Assembly: GCF_000004075.3 (NCBI RefSeq)
Contig: NC_026660.2
Coordinates: 19,053,837 to 19,117,836 of the forward strand
Origin: Cucumis sativus
Lineage: Eukaryota > Streptophyta > Magnoliopsida > Cucurbitales > Cucurbitaceae
Length of the DNA stretch: 64,000 nt
Direction: 5' to 3'
In this document: positions 12,601-24,349 of the stretch, in pieces
How positions within the stretch are numbered: the first letter of the stretch is position 1
Layout: the number at the start of each line of letters is the position of its first letter
The notes under the pieces: generated by a model
Database searches by the model: none
Told to the model about the DNA's origin: nothing
The model's input: the letters and a program-made list of their open reading frames with translations, nothing else
Position numbers and translations under genes: made by a program

Positions 12601-15600
12601 CAAAGTTTGTTCCTCCATGATACTAATGTAAAAAATGGACAGCGGTTTTGGTTCAAGTTAAACATGTACATCTTAGTTAGGTTGATAGAAACAAACAAAA
12701 AATTGAGAGAGAGATTTGTATCACTACCATATAATAATTGACATAAGTCCCATTCTTTGCAGCAATGAAAAGAGCAACATGAAATGCGATCTCCTCTGCT
12801 GATCTTATGTACGGTTCTTCACCATATGTTTGATAACTGTAATCCCACGCCCCCAAATAAACATAAAGGTTATTGATCTTTAAACAACAAATTTTAATCT
12901 GATATTCAAGTAATTAACAATCTCTATTAACGTTCAAATAAGAAGCATATTCTTCCTCTATTTTCGTGAAAATGATACGCAAGATATCTGGATACAATCC
13001 AACCGCAAAACATACAAACTAGTCCAATTCTCAGTCCAAATAGATGGCTTATTGGGTGAATTTGGTCCTGTGAATGTTTCTCCGCATCTCATCCCATTAC
13101 ACGTATTAATCTGCCATGATAAATATAAAAATGAACACGTTAGAGATAGAGAGGAAAAGTAATTAATGTATACTTACTTAGTACTTTTGACAGAAAAATA
13201 CCACAGGGTCAGGTGCATCGTTTTGCTTGCACATGCTCCATGGCACACCAGTCTGAAGGCTAACAGCCATTTTTGCTGCCCATTGAACATAAGGCGGTCC
13301 CTTCTCACCAAAGGCTGCCTCCACCAATGTGTATTCATTCTCAATCTGCAATTCCATCCATGATTTCTCATAATAAGGAGCACAATGAACACAAAATTGA
13401 AACATAAATTAAAAAGAAATTCAATGGAGTAGTTATTTGCCATTGGCTCAAACCTGTGAAAGTATAATTGGTCCTCCTTGTGAAGCATATAAGCCTTCCG
13501 ACTTCATCATGTTCACGATCTTCGTTGTGAAGTTTTGCATGTGAAGCTGCCATTAAAGGTGCAGAGTGACCATGAAAATGTAACGACTCGCTTGGTTATC
13601 CCAACTTAAATGGACTACGGTAAATATAAATTTAAATATCATTTTATTATTTTAGCTACAGAAAGATGCATGAGTGTGACCCTGCATCCAAATATTGCTC
13701 AATTAACTATATCAATACTACAAACAGAGCCATTAAAAGCTTAGCTTAATCAATGCATGCTAGGACCAAGAAATTCATGGTTTAGATCACCCAATTTGTA
13801 AAAGAAAAAAGGGGGAAAAACAGAGGTATACCTTAAATGGTTCGTTGTCAGATCGATAAACAATTCCAAGAACATCATGTAACCAAAATGGTAGACCTCT
13901 GTTATTAGAAAGTTAAGACAAGGACCAAGAAATGGACGTTATTTATTAGGTAATAGTTGAGACATAAAGTTTAACTTTTCTTTATTCAACGAAAGAAAAT
14001 ACGAACGCAGAACGTAATGAAAACAAAGGGAAATATAAATCTATCAGTCTTTACCCATAACTCCATTCAGCCTCAATGAAGGGTCCAATCCTAAGGCAAG
14101 CATATAGTCCTTGAGCTTGTATTTCTTTCACAAATCTTACTATATCACGTCTTCCACTAAATTCATACTGGAAAAGAGTAAGGAATACAATTCATTGCCA
14201 TGTCACCTAAAGTTGTAGAGCTACATAGGGAGTAGAGAAACATCATTGAGTTACCGTTCCTTGTTGGGGTTCGTGAAGGTTCCAGAACACGTAGGTTTGT
14301 ATAACGTCTATTCCACCTTCCTTTGCTTTGGCTATCAAAGAAGGCCACATCTACATAACAAATTAACAAAAAAGGACAAAAGGAATCGTCTTAATTCAAA
14401 CTTGTTCAAACAACTGAAGCACAGGTGAAAAATGCTGTGGCCAATTGAATTATGCATGCGATGAGCTGTTCTTGAGATCCAGCCTTTTTCTCTGACAGTT
14501 ACTTCCACGCTTGATTTTGAATTTCATGGAGAGACTTTTCATTCGTCCACTGTGCGGTGACGTGTATCACATGATGTTTAATATATATATGTATGTATGT
14601 ATTTTGTTCGCTTTCCAAGGCTGCATTTAGTATCTGTTCTTTAAAATCATGTTTTTTTCGAAGAAAAACTTGTTTGATAAATGAGTTCATTTTTAGACTT
14701 ATGATTAAAATCTATGCTTTTTTATTCAATTTTTTTTCTTGTTTTCTAAACATTTGACTTAGTTTTTAAAGATTTTTGGGAGTAACAAAACAAAGAAACA
14801 CTAACAGACTTATTTAACAGGATGTTTGCAAGATTAATTTTTTAAATTAATTTTAAAATGGAGTAATGTATAGTTTTGCAAAATTTTATTTTTATTTTTC
14901 TTTAAAATTTGTAAGAAAACTCTTATTTCTTCTTTTATGTATAGAGGTGAAAATGACGTCAAATAAAAAATAGTGATGCAAAAAATTAAAATAGCAAACA
15001 TAACATATGAAATCATTATACTCAACTTCAGCACTAAAAATGAAGTCATTATACCAATATAAACATAGTTGAATAGTAAAAAAAAGGAAAAACTTATTGT
15101 GAATATCCAAGTCAAAAACTTCATTCTCTAATAGCACATTTTTCAAATAAGTAAACAAAATAAATAAGAGAGAGAAAAAAAAGAAATAGAGGTAATTGCC
15201 AAACCACTCGTTTTCAAACTCAATCTTAGACTATCCCATCAGCAGTTGAAGTGACTAAGAACACAACCACATCTACATACAAATACTAAAATTAATGTGG
15301 TACTAAAAATTTTGTTTAATGTCAATTAATTTTTTTTATTGCAAGATATAAATTTAACACAATAATTTTAATTGGTAGATGAAAACATAAAATGATGAAA
15401 ACACAAAATTTCAAACACCGAAAAATATAAAATTTCAAACACCGAACAAAAGTAATGTTTAAAATTATAGTAACATTAAAAAATGTAATCAAAATATTAT
15501 TTAAAAACATTGTTTATATTTTCATAATTTTAGCCTTTTCAAATATAGTAAAATATAAAATATAAAAAAAAATCAAATCATAAAAATTTAATATGAAATT

Positions 15601-16549
15601 TATTATATTTTGTAAATAATTTTCAACCTATTTACTATTTTCCATAACTTTCCTATAACTTCTTATATATTAAAAAATAATAATAAACAGTTCATCAGGC
15701 ACACATATGCAATGAAGCCTTTGGTTTAAGAAATAATTGGAAAACTTAGGGAGTGAATATCTAGTTCTTATTATATTTATAAATTATAACAAAACTAAAT
15801 GTTTTCAAGGAAGGGAAAATTAAAGATCAGAATTGCTGCTTTTGATTGCACCTAATTCCAAGAAATTCGTTTTGAATTGAATTACACTTAAAACAAATAT
15901 AGAAATGCCAAAATATTATATTTATAATGAAGTGAATTCTACTCCAGAATTTTGAATAATGCCGTAAACAGCAATTTACTACCTCCGTTGGCGGGAAACT
16001 TTAACAATCAAAACACAATTTCTGAAAAAAGAAAAGAAAAGAGAGAGACACAGAAATTCCATTTTTCAAAAAAGTAGATTTACAAAAATGCACAGACATG
16101 AACGATGAACCAATACGGTTATCAATAACAAAACGCATTTCATTTCCCTTTTTAAACTAACCTAAAACCTCTAACCAATGTGAAATGGATGATCCATAGA
16201 AAATTTACTTTCCCACCAAAAAATTTCACAGTGAAAATTCAACCGCCATGAATTGCTAAACTCAAATTATAGAATCAGAAAGCATCGAAACCATCGCAGA
16301 AGATCAAAGACGATGAAGAAAAAGTAAGAAATAGTTAATCAAGCTTACATCAGGAGTGCTCCGTGGATAGTGAATGGAACCAGAGAAGAGCAGTTTGTGT
16401 TCGCCATTGACGATCAAGGATCTTCCATCGTAAGTTGCGCCGATGCCGTCGTTGCCGCCGAGGACGCAGTGGAATAACGGTGCCGTCAATAACAAATAAG
16501 CAGAGTAAATGCATATGATGATCATGATGCCAGACTCTGATTTCGCCAT
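9687..16549 (-). CDS. Secreted GH35 beta-galactosidase with SUEL lectin domain
   Basis: Removes terminal beta-galactose from cell-wall galactans, arabinogalactans or xyloglucan; an apoplastic enzyme by family. Minus-strand exons: 16549-16349, 14350-14255, 14167-14055, 13898-13832, 13546-13454, 13345-13202, 13110-13016, 12836-12728, 12622-12538, 12441-12323, 11828-11667, 11585-11407, 11301-11210, 11124-11015, 10928-10836, 10710-10606, 10518-10373, 10261-9910, 9797-9687; 823 residues. A signal peptide covers about residues 1-30. The GH35 signature [13 protein letters not shown] (183-195) supplies the acid/base Glu194; the nucleophile is Glu265 in WTENW. The C-terminus, from about residue 715, is a cysteine-rich SUEL/Gal_Lectin domain ([23 protein letters not shown]). 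Exon 19 completes this domain and is easily missed, because the reading frame otherwise ends shortly after IVEH. Intron 13 uses a GC donor; intron 1 is 2.0 kb. It resembles the Arabidopsis BGAL6/7/15/16 branch, but the exact member is uncertain. Confidence 0.95.
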
Positions 16550-16750
16550 TGATTCTCAAACCTTTCTGTGCCCAATTCTTTTCAACTGCGGAATTTATAC
16601 AAAAAAAAAAAAAGAAAACTAGAAACCAACTTCTCTGTTACTGCTCATTTTGCTTAGAAGAAATGTACAAAAAAAACGTCTGGATCTGTAAAAAGAGGAA
16701 ATTCATATATATGAAATATTTGTGCGTAAGAAACGAGGCGTCTCTCTTGA

Positions 16751-16757
16751 TTTTATA
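16751..16757 (-). promoter_or_regulatory. Candidate TATA box of the beta-galactosidase gene
   Basis: On the minus strand this reads TATAAAA, about 200 bases upstream of the ATG at 16549. That would give a leader of roughly 170 bases. Identified by eye only. Confidence 0.35.
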
Positions 16758-17459
16758 CAGCCGCTTTGTTCATAATTGGCTGTCAATTACTTGAAAAGAA
16801 ATCAAAAAGGGAAATGAATAATTAAATGAAGAGGGAGAAGTGTGAAGATGGGGGATTAGAGTAGAACTGGGATCAATTTCCGAATTTCAATGGTAAGTGG
16901 GTAACGAACTAGTAAATACAATTTGTCCGGTACTTATAAAGGATTATAGATAAATAAGGAGGGAGGGGGGGAAATGAAAATAAAGATAGTTAGTGGGTAT
17001 GTTTAAGTAAATTAAGTCAAGAAAACCTGACCCGGACCCATTGGTAGCGGAAGAAACTCGTCTGTTGAGTCACGTGAGAGACAAAATATTCAAGATATAC
17101 CACCACCCACGCTTCCAAAGCTCTCACGCGTGTGACACATTTTTAAACGCCGTATGAGACTATTTTTCTTATTAAATAATTGATTGAATAATTGACCTTA
17201 AACACAAAATGTAATTAAATTGTGGTTATTACTTATCTTTTCGGCTATAACTCAATCATTAAAATATCCTTTTATTATACCATTTAGACTTGTCCTCATA
17301 CTTTAATGCCATTTTTCGCTCAATTATATAGATTATACATAATTTTGGTAGTTTAAATTGTTTTTTAAATATAACCAAATATCAAAATATTATTTATTAC
17401 TTTTTTTATATTTTATAATATTATGATTATTTATAAAAATATTTATCAATTTCTTTATT
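16758..17459. other. Upstream flank of the beta-galactosidase gene
   Basis: This is intergenic DNA upstream of the minus-strand gene, with a run of Gs near 16962-16971 and CACGTG at about 17071. No ORF or repeat family is recognised. Confidence 0.5.
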
Positions 17460-17960
17460 TGCTTTTTCACAATTTCTTTCTTCTTCTTCATTCCTCATCT
17501 TTTTTTCTTCTTCTTCTTGGTATAAGATCTAAATGATGTTGGTACATGATCTAAATGATCGTGTATCAATATCTAAACGATTAGTTGTCTATCCTAAATA
17601 AACAATGATCTATGCTAATAAATCGTTTTGATTTAGTACAAGACTGTTTAGATTAGAAATAAGATCGTTTATACTTACTACGAGTTCGTTTAGACTTGCT
17701 ACAAAATTGTTTAGATTAGATAGAATGATACAAGATTGTTTAGATTTGGTATAAGAGTACAATATCGTTTAGACTTGCTAACATATTGTTGCTGAGAGAT
17801 CGTTTAGACTAGGTATAAGATTATTTTTTTACGCGTGTGTGACTTATTAATTGTAGGTGTATTTTTGTTATTTCACGTCATAGGTTTGTAGGCTTGTTAG
17901 CTTTTTTCTTTTCTAAAAAATATTTTTGTGCTTTGTTCAATATTTAAAAAAAAAAAGATT
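17460..17960 (+). repeat. Dispersed repeat with CGTTTAGAT array, copy A
   Basis: A pyrimidine-rich lead (TTCTTCTTC runs, 17475-17518) is followed by roughly eight degenerate units containing GATCGTTTAGA or close variants (17530-17820). A tail begins ACGCGTGTGTGACTTATTAA near 17831 and runs into T-rich DNA. The same order recurs at 18640-19110 (inverted) and 19990-20690. Family unknown; no coding capacity. Confidence 0.6.
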
Positions 17961-18639
17961 TAAAAATTATCCTTACTCTTAGATTTAGATGGAAATAGTT
18001 AGTGTTTAGTTTTAAAAGTGCTATCAAACTTACAAAAGGTTTCAAAACTACTCTTATTATTTTGGTATATGAACACAAACGGTTAATTAAAGTATGATTT
18101 GGACAAATAACAAAAAGTGGGATCCTTTTGAATTATAGCAAAATGCATGGGATCCACTTGTATACATATTTGCTTAACCTAAAATGTCCTTCACAATACC
18201 TTTAATTACACTATAATTAATACAACAGTTTCATTATTATACTATAATTAATTGGTCGAATACACCACTTTGGTTGTTTCCGTTTGAGTGTGAATGAATT
18301 TTCTATTTCCATGCTGATATTTTGACATCAATTTTGATTTTTGGTTTGAAAATTCCAAAATTAGTATCTAATTTTCTACACTATTTGAGTTTTGATTTAA
18401 ATTTTTAAATTTCATATTAGACTAATTTTCATAAATCTTTTTATTTTTTTTATTACTAAACAAAATTCATACAATTTTAAGATTGTTTTTATCAATATAA
18501 TTTTATTTTTTAAACAATTTATAATTTCTTTTATCATTATCGTTAACAAAATTTGGACATGGAGAATGATATATATATCTCGTTTATAACCAAATTTTAT
18601 TATTTTTAAATATGACTTTATAATTAAGTATATTTATGA

Positions 18640-19110
18640 TTTTTAAAAAAATAACAAAATATTTATACTATATAGAATAATTTAGAAAACGGAAAAAGTA
18701 CATAAGTCCACAATAAAACATCAAAAAATACATCTATCAACACTCAATTAATTTGACACTCGCACGCGTAATATATTTGGTACATGATCATGTACCAAGA
18801 TCGTTTAGATTTGACTACTCAAATCTAAACAATTTTTTTTTTAAGATTCATTTGGTACACGATCATTTATATTTTGTTATTTTTTTGCTACACGATCATT
18901 TAGATTTGATCATTTAAAATTGGATTACCCAAATCTAAACTATTTTTCTCAATATTCTTTGGTACACGATTGTTTAAGTTTGACTATTATTTGATACACG
19001 ATCGTTCAGATTTTCTTATTATTTGATACACGATCGTTTATATTTGACTATTTTTTGTTACACAATCGTTTAGATTTAGCTAATCGTTTAGATTTTGGTA
19101 GCTAAATCTA
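18640..19110 (-). repeat. Dispersed repeat with CGTTTAGAT array, copy B (inverted)
   Basis: Read on the minus strand, the tail (TACGCGTGCGAGTG near 18759-18772, then TATAAATATTTTG) matches the tails of copies A and C. On the plus strand the array shows repeated ACACGATCGTTTAGATTTG-like units from about 18780 to 19105, alternating with AAATCTAAAC, so units occur in both directions. Confidence 0.55.
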
Positions 19111-19114
19111 AACG

Positions 19115-19262
19115 AAAATAGTAGATTTTACAAAATATTTGCAACTTATAGCAAATTCTATCACTAATAGTAATAGATATGTTATAGTGATAGAAAACCA
19201 TTAACGATAAAATTTAAAATTTTGTTATAGCTTGTAAGTATTTTAATTTATTTTGCTATTTT
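19115..19262. mobile_element. Small inverted-repeat element (MITE-like), copy 1
   Basis: The ends form an imperfect inverted repeat of about 42 bases: left AAAATAGTAGATTTTACAAA and right TTTATTTTGCTATTTT, with the shared core CTTATAGCAAA / GTTATAGCTTG. It is about 148 bases long with no ORF. A second copy lies at 19504-19709. Confidence 0.6.
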
Positions 19263-19503
19263 AAAAGTATCATTTTTTCATAAAAAAATCAACAATAAAC
19301 TAGCATTGTAGGCTAAATTTAAGATTTGTTCGAAGTATATGGATCAAAATAATATTTTAAATATTTTATTTATAAATAAATGTTTACTAACTCTTTTTCT
19401 TCACTAATGTAGTAAATAAATCTAAAGTTAGAAAGATTTGAATCTTTGAGTTGTAAAGAATGGAGTAGATATATGATTTACAATTAAGTCAGAGAAAAAT
19501 TGT

Positions 19504-19709
19504 AAAAAATAGTAAATTTGACAAAATATTTACAAGCTATAACAAAATTTTAGATTATATCTATAACAAACATTTTGACAAACATCGATATATTTCTATA
19601 AGTGACATTGATAATCAGTAATAGAAGAAATCTATCGATTTCTATCATTTATAAAATCTAAAATTTTTGTTGGAGCTTATAAGTATTTTAATTTATTTTA
19701 CTGTTTTTT
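19504..19709. mobile_element. Small inverted-repeat element (MITE-like), copy 2
   Basis: It has the same terminal wording as the copy at 19115 (ACAAAATATTTACAAGCTAT on the left, GAGCTTATAAGTATTTTAAT on the right), but the middle differs and is longer. The two copies lie 240 bases apart in the same orientation. Confidence 0.6.
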
Positions 19710-19989
19710 AAATTCTGGTTTGGAGTTAAATTATGTGTGGCAGTCAAATTTCAATTTTTTTTTCCTAATTAACTATTTTGTTATGTATTTAATTAATTAA
19801 ATAATTAACTAAATGTATTTTTTCTTTGTTGTAAAGATGGTTAATTATATTACTATTAAATGAAACTTTCCATCAAATTGTTTAGGTTAATTATTTTTAT
19901 AAATTTAACAAAACACCAAAAGATTTACAGCAAATATAACAAAAATAAAAAGTTCATCAAGTTGGTAAAATATTTTCAGAAATTTTAAA

Positions 19990-20690
19990 TTTTCTCTTGA
20001 TATTGCATATGATTTGTTACTTTTCTTTCTTCTTCTTCGTTGCGATTTATTCATCTTCACTTTCAGATTTATTCAGCTTCTCTTCTAGATTTTCTTTCTT
20101 ATATTTTTATCTATCTTATTTTTCTTTCTTTCTTTATCTTCTCTTTCTTTCTTCCAGCTCCTTTTCCAAAATATCAAGATCTCGTTTAAATATCATTTTG
20201 ATATGATCTAAACAATGACTTATCAAGTCAACACGACCATTTAGTATGGTCAATACAATCGCTTAAATATAAAGCCAATTTTTCATTGTTTAAAAAGAAG
20301 TATATAATCATGTGGATATGATCTAAACAATCGTTTACGTAGTCAATACGATCGTTTAGATTTGAAGCCTTTTTTCCTATTGTTTAAAAAGAACTAAACG
20401 GATCATGTGAATATGATCTAAACAATCATTTACTATAGTTAACACGATCATTTAGATTTGAAGTATTTTTGTCATCGCTAAAAAAGATTACACAATAGTT
20501 TTGATACTACTACATGAACACATATCATGATTGTTTAGAAAAAAAATTACACGCATGTGTGTCCGATTAATCGCATGTTGATTGAAACATTTTTGTATTT
20601 CCTATTGTGAGCTTTTTCATTTTTCCAAATTACTTTATACGGTATAAATATTTGGTCGAATTGTTATATTTTTGAAAAAACTCCAATTAT
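19990..20690 (+). repeat. Dispersed repeat with CGTTTAGAT array, copy C
   Basis: It has the same structure as copy A: a pyrimidine-rich lead (20025-20165), degenerate units such as ACGATCGTTTAGATTTGAAG spaced about 60 bases apart (20190-20470), then a tail starting ACGCATGTGTGTCCGATTAA near 20551 and ending TATAAATATTTGG near 20644. The 69-codon Phe/Ser-rich frame at 19997-20206 is a by-product of the pyrimidine tract. Confidence 0.55.
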
Positions 20691-21515
20691 TTATTTAAAA
20701 TTAAATTATAATAGTTAGCCATGTTAGTAAATAATTGAAATGATTAAAATTAATATGTCCTTACAAGTAAAAGATGAATTAAGTATTTATTTTATCAATA
20801 AATTAATATGTTTTAGAAACTACAATAGAACAAAAAGTTGGTTCATTATAAGATCTAATCCAAACAAATAAAAGTATAAATTAAAATATAATTCAGATCT
20901 AGAATCTAATAATGATTTATCTCTTGAGCAAGCAAATCAGTTGACTTAGGAAAACAGAACTACAAAATATGAATATTTCTTCCCAAGTCAATAGTCTATG
21001 TTTGAATTAATTCTTTCTTTATAAATCCAAATGTCATAATAAATGCTCACTTCAGTCTCTATTTAAAATAAAAACAAGTTGAAGTCAATTAATGCAATAT
21101 TGTTTTTATTCCTTTCTTTGTACAGCTGTTCGACATAATAGGTTATTATAGTTCACTCTACGTTGGAGATACCAACTATATTTATAGCTTTATTTGTTAC
21201 ATTACTTACTATTTTTTTTCATCCTCTCTTTTTCATTTTGATACAACGTTTATTATTTTCTATTCAAATAAAAATATTTTACACTCCAAACACAAATTAT
21301 GATAATTAGCTAGTTACACTAAAATAGTTTGTGCTCTAGACACTAACTATTACAATCCAAGTAACCATTAAATATTTTAAAATACAATCATAATCTTGTA
21401 CAGGGAGAAAGCTACCATTTTGATCTCAACTTTAAAATGTGGCATTTTTAATTACTTAGATGTATTTATCACTCTAAAATTGTCATTTCAAAAACTTCTT
21501 TTTGTCGGTACAAGT
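20691..21515. other. AT-rich DNA between repeats
   Basis: I see nothing in this stretch beyond AT-rich sequence: no ORF of note, no RNA gene and no clear repeat. Confidence 0.5.
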
Positions 21516-21518
21516 TAA

Positions 21519-22824
21519 GGGTTCGTTTGGTAATGTTTTCTGTTTTCTGTTCTCTGTTCCTTCTTTTTTTAGAACAAGAAACCATGAATGTTTTTTAATA
21601 CTGTTTGATAACTGTTTATGCTTCTTGTTTGATAACTTTTTTTTTTCAAGAAACAAGAAGCAAAAATAGAAAATGTGTTTGATAACTGTTTCTTGTTTAC
21701 TTATTTTCTTTGAGATTTATTGTTTATTTTATTCACATCTAATTCAATTAAACATTACACCATTCAATTTATCAAATCTAGATAGAAAAGTCTTCTAGTA
21801 ATCTTATGGAGATCAAGATTGAGATCTGAAAGATAGAGCCAGGGAGGAGGAGAAAGATGAAAACCCACGATGAAGAGGAGGATTGAAATCTACGGCAAAG
21901 AGGAAGACAAAGACCTATGGCGAAAACACAAATCCGAAGCAAACCCACAATGGAAACCCAAATCCACATGAAGAGAAAGAAAAAAACCTAGATCCGGCAA
22001 AGAGAAAGACGTTGTGTAGCGGAAGACGATGGTTATTTGGGGAAGACGATGAAGATAAGAGGAAAAGAAAAAGGAAACCACGTGAAGAGTGGTTATTTGG
22101 GGAAGAAGATAGACATAAGAGAAAGAAAAAGGAAATCACCTGGAAAAATGAAAATGAAAAAGAAAATAGAAAAATAATTGAGAAAAAAAAAGGAAACGGA
22201 TAAAAATAATTGAGAAAAAAGAAAAGGAAACCAATAAAAATAATTGAGAAAAAGGAAAAAGAAACCAATAAAAATAATTAAGAAAAAGGAAAAGAAAATC
22301 AATAAAAATAATTGAGAAAAAGGAAAAAGAAACCGATAAAAATAATTGAGAAAAAGGAAAATGAAACTAATAAAAATAATTGAGAAAAAGGAAAAAGAAA
22401 CCGATAAAAATAATTGAGAAAAAAGAAAAGGAAACCAATAAAAATAATTGAGAAAAAGGAAAAGTAAATCAATAAAAATAATTGAGTAAAATGAAAAAGA
22501 AAACCGATAAAAATAATTGAGAAAAAAGAAAGGAAAACCAATAAAAATAATTGAGAAAAAGGAAAATGAAACTCACAAAAATAATTGAGAAAAAAAGAAA
22601 ATGAAACCAATAGAAATAATTCATAAAAAAAAAGGAAAACTAATAAAAATAGTTGAGAAACGAAACAGAAAAACTATTTTTTTCCAATAATTTGTTATAG
22701 AATGAGAAACGTTTCGAATTTTTGTATAACGAGAAATAGAGAACGTTACCAAACACCTCTGTTTCTTAAAAAAAATAAAAATGTAATCAGAAAACAGAAA
22801 ACAAGAACGTTACCAAACGGACCC
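21519..22824. mobile_element. PIF/Harbinger-type element (non-autonomous)
   Basis: The left end reads GGGTTCGTTTGGTAATGTTT; the right end, read inward on the minus strand, reads GGGTCCGTTTGGTAACGTTC. Both are followed by TCTGTTTTCTG-like sequence. The element is flanked by TAA on both sides (21516-21518 and 22825-22827), the 3-base target duplication typical of PIF/Harbinger. It is about 1.3 kb. No transposase or Myb-like ORF is visible; the interior is purine-rich and carries a minisatellite. The 106-codon Lys/Glu-rich frame at 21883-22203 is most likely composition, not a gene. Confidence 0.7.
22165..22650 (+). repeat. Minisatellite of about 15 purine-rich units
   Basis: Units of about 34-36 bases, each with ATAAAAATAATTGAG followed by AAAAAGGAAAAAGAAACC or a close variant, are repeated about 15 times head to tail inside the Harbinger-type element. 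Units differ by single bases and small indels. On the minus strand this gives long Phe/Leu/Ile-rich frames that are not genes. Confidence 0.85.
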
Positions 22825-22827
22825 TAA

Positions 22828-24330
22828 GTTACTCCTAACTTTAATCATTTTTATTTTTTTTAATATATGTATAAATTGCCATAATTTACTACATTCACAT
22901 GTCATATTACACCATTATGACTTTACACTACACTCCGTCTTTTAGCTACGTAGAGTAGCTATTTGGGCTTCGAGTAACTCATAGTCCACAGATAGGCAAC
23001 CCACCATAAAATAGAGATCAACAACAACTAGTCGCAGTCCATGATACTGGCAGTGCGATCGGCAAGGCTTCGTTCCGAGCGATGAGCAACTAAACGTTGG
23101 CTCGAGTCAGACGAAGTGCACGATAGACAGGTGAGATATGATGGTGGCAGCCTGTGCATAGGATTTTTATGTAAAAGAAACTGTAATCCTCTTTTCTTTT
23201 TGTTTTTTTTTAATGAAAACACTAATTGTTTTGCAGAGATGACGACAGTGGGAGATGACCGCGGATGGAGGAAGGCACAACATGATAGATGAAGATGTTT
23301 CACAAGGGTTTGAAAGAGGACACGGCCGCAAAATTTTCAATTTTCGTCATGGTTATGACAAGTGTGGGTTTGCGAGCGTCTTGTAGAAAGGAAGGAGACA
23401 AAGTTGGAATAATGGTTTTTTATTTGGATTTTTTTTAATTATACAAAAATTATGTTGTTAATTAACAACATAAAAAATTGTGTCAACAAATATATATGCA
23501 AATTCGAAATTAACTTTTTTTTTCTTCAAAATTTCTTACTTTTTATTTTTAGTGACACTTTTCTATTGATTACAAGTGTCATTGTATCACAAATTTGTAG
23601 TAGCGAATCTCTAATTTCGTTACTAATTTAGACATCAAGACCTTTTTTTTATGTAATAATGCATGTAATAATGCAGATTAATTCTATCGTCTCCTAATTA
23701 CAAGTTTACCGTTGATGTTGTGAGAAAGTAATATGTTTTTTTCTTTGACCAAAATTTAATATCAATAGTTGTCATCATGTGAGGGGACAAGATCGATCTA
23801 CCAAAATAAAATTGAGAGTTCATACAAAATCAATGAAATAAATGCTATAATTATGTTAAAGAAGGACCTCTGAAGGTAGAAGTCATAGGTCAATTAGATC
23901 CCCATAACTAAAATTAGGTTGGTAACCTGGTCGGGTAGAATTTCTTTGAATTAGATCACTATAACAAACTCTCGAAGTTGGAAAGGCAATATTGAAGACA
24001 GATCTAAGAGACCTTACCTATTTCTAGAGTTTGTGTTGTTCTGAATCCAATAATACAACCTTTTAATTGGTAAGGTCTCTTAAAGACAAACATAAAGGTG
24101 CATTATAGGAATCTCATGGTATGATCTAATAAAAAATTAAATTTATAAAATATTTGCCTATAAAGGACCCTTGGCAAGGAACATTTTGTTTAGGTTGGGG
24201 TACTTAAGCCGACATTAATGAAGCACCTCTAGTTGGGAATCAATGTGCATGATGAAATTAGTCAAATAATCTATAAGTATACAATAAGTGATTAAATTTA
24301 TTAAAGCGTTCAATAAATAAGATAAAATAA
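22828..24330. other. Unassigned intergenic DNA with a GC-richer patch
   Basis: Between about 22930 and 23390 base composition is clearly more GC-rich than its surroundings and resembles non-coding interior of a transposon, but I cannot name it. The 91-codon minus-strand frame at 23028-23303 has no recognisable domain. Nothing else is supported. Confidence 0.4.
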
Positions 24331-24349
24331 ATATTATTCAAATAATCGA

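Noticed and set aside
12837..13015. A frameshift between beta-galactosidase exons 7 and 8
   Set aside because: Using the first GT after ACTA breaks the frame, but the stronger donor GTATGT four bases later gives WTSFYQTYG and restores it.
21883..22203. 106-codon Lys/Glu-rich plus-strand frame inside the Harbinger-type element
   Set aside because: Low-complexity purine-rich composition, no transposase or Myb motif; not supported as a gene.
22093..22610. Long Phe/Leu/Ile-rich minus-strand frames, like multi-pass membrane proteins
   Set aside because: They are produced by the purine-rich minisatellite read on the other strand; the apparent protein repeats follow the 35-base units exactly.
22165..22650. 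Regularly spaced repeats resembling a CRISPR array
   Set aside because: Units are head-to-tail without unique spacers, sit inside a plant transposon, and have no cas genes; this is a minisatellite.
23028..23303. 91-codon minus-strand ORF in the GC-richer patch
   Set aside because: No domain, irregular composition and no splice context; treated as chance.
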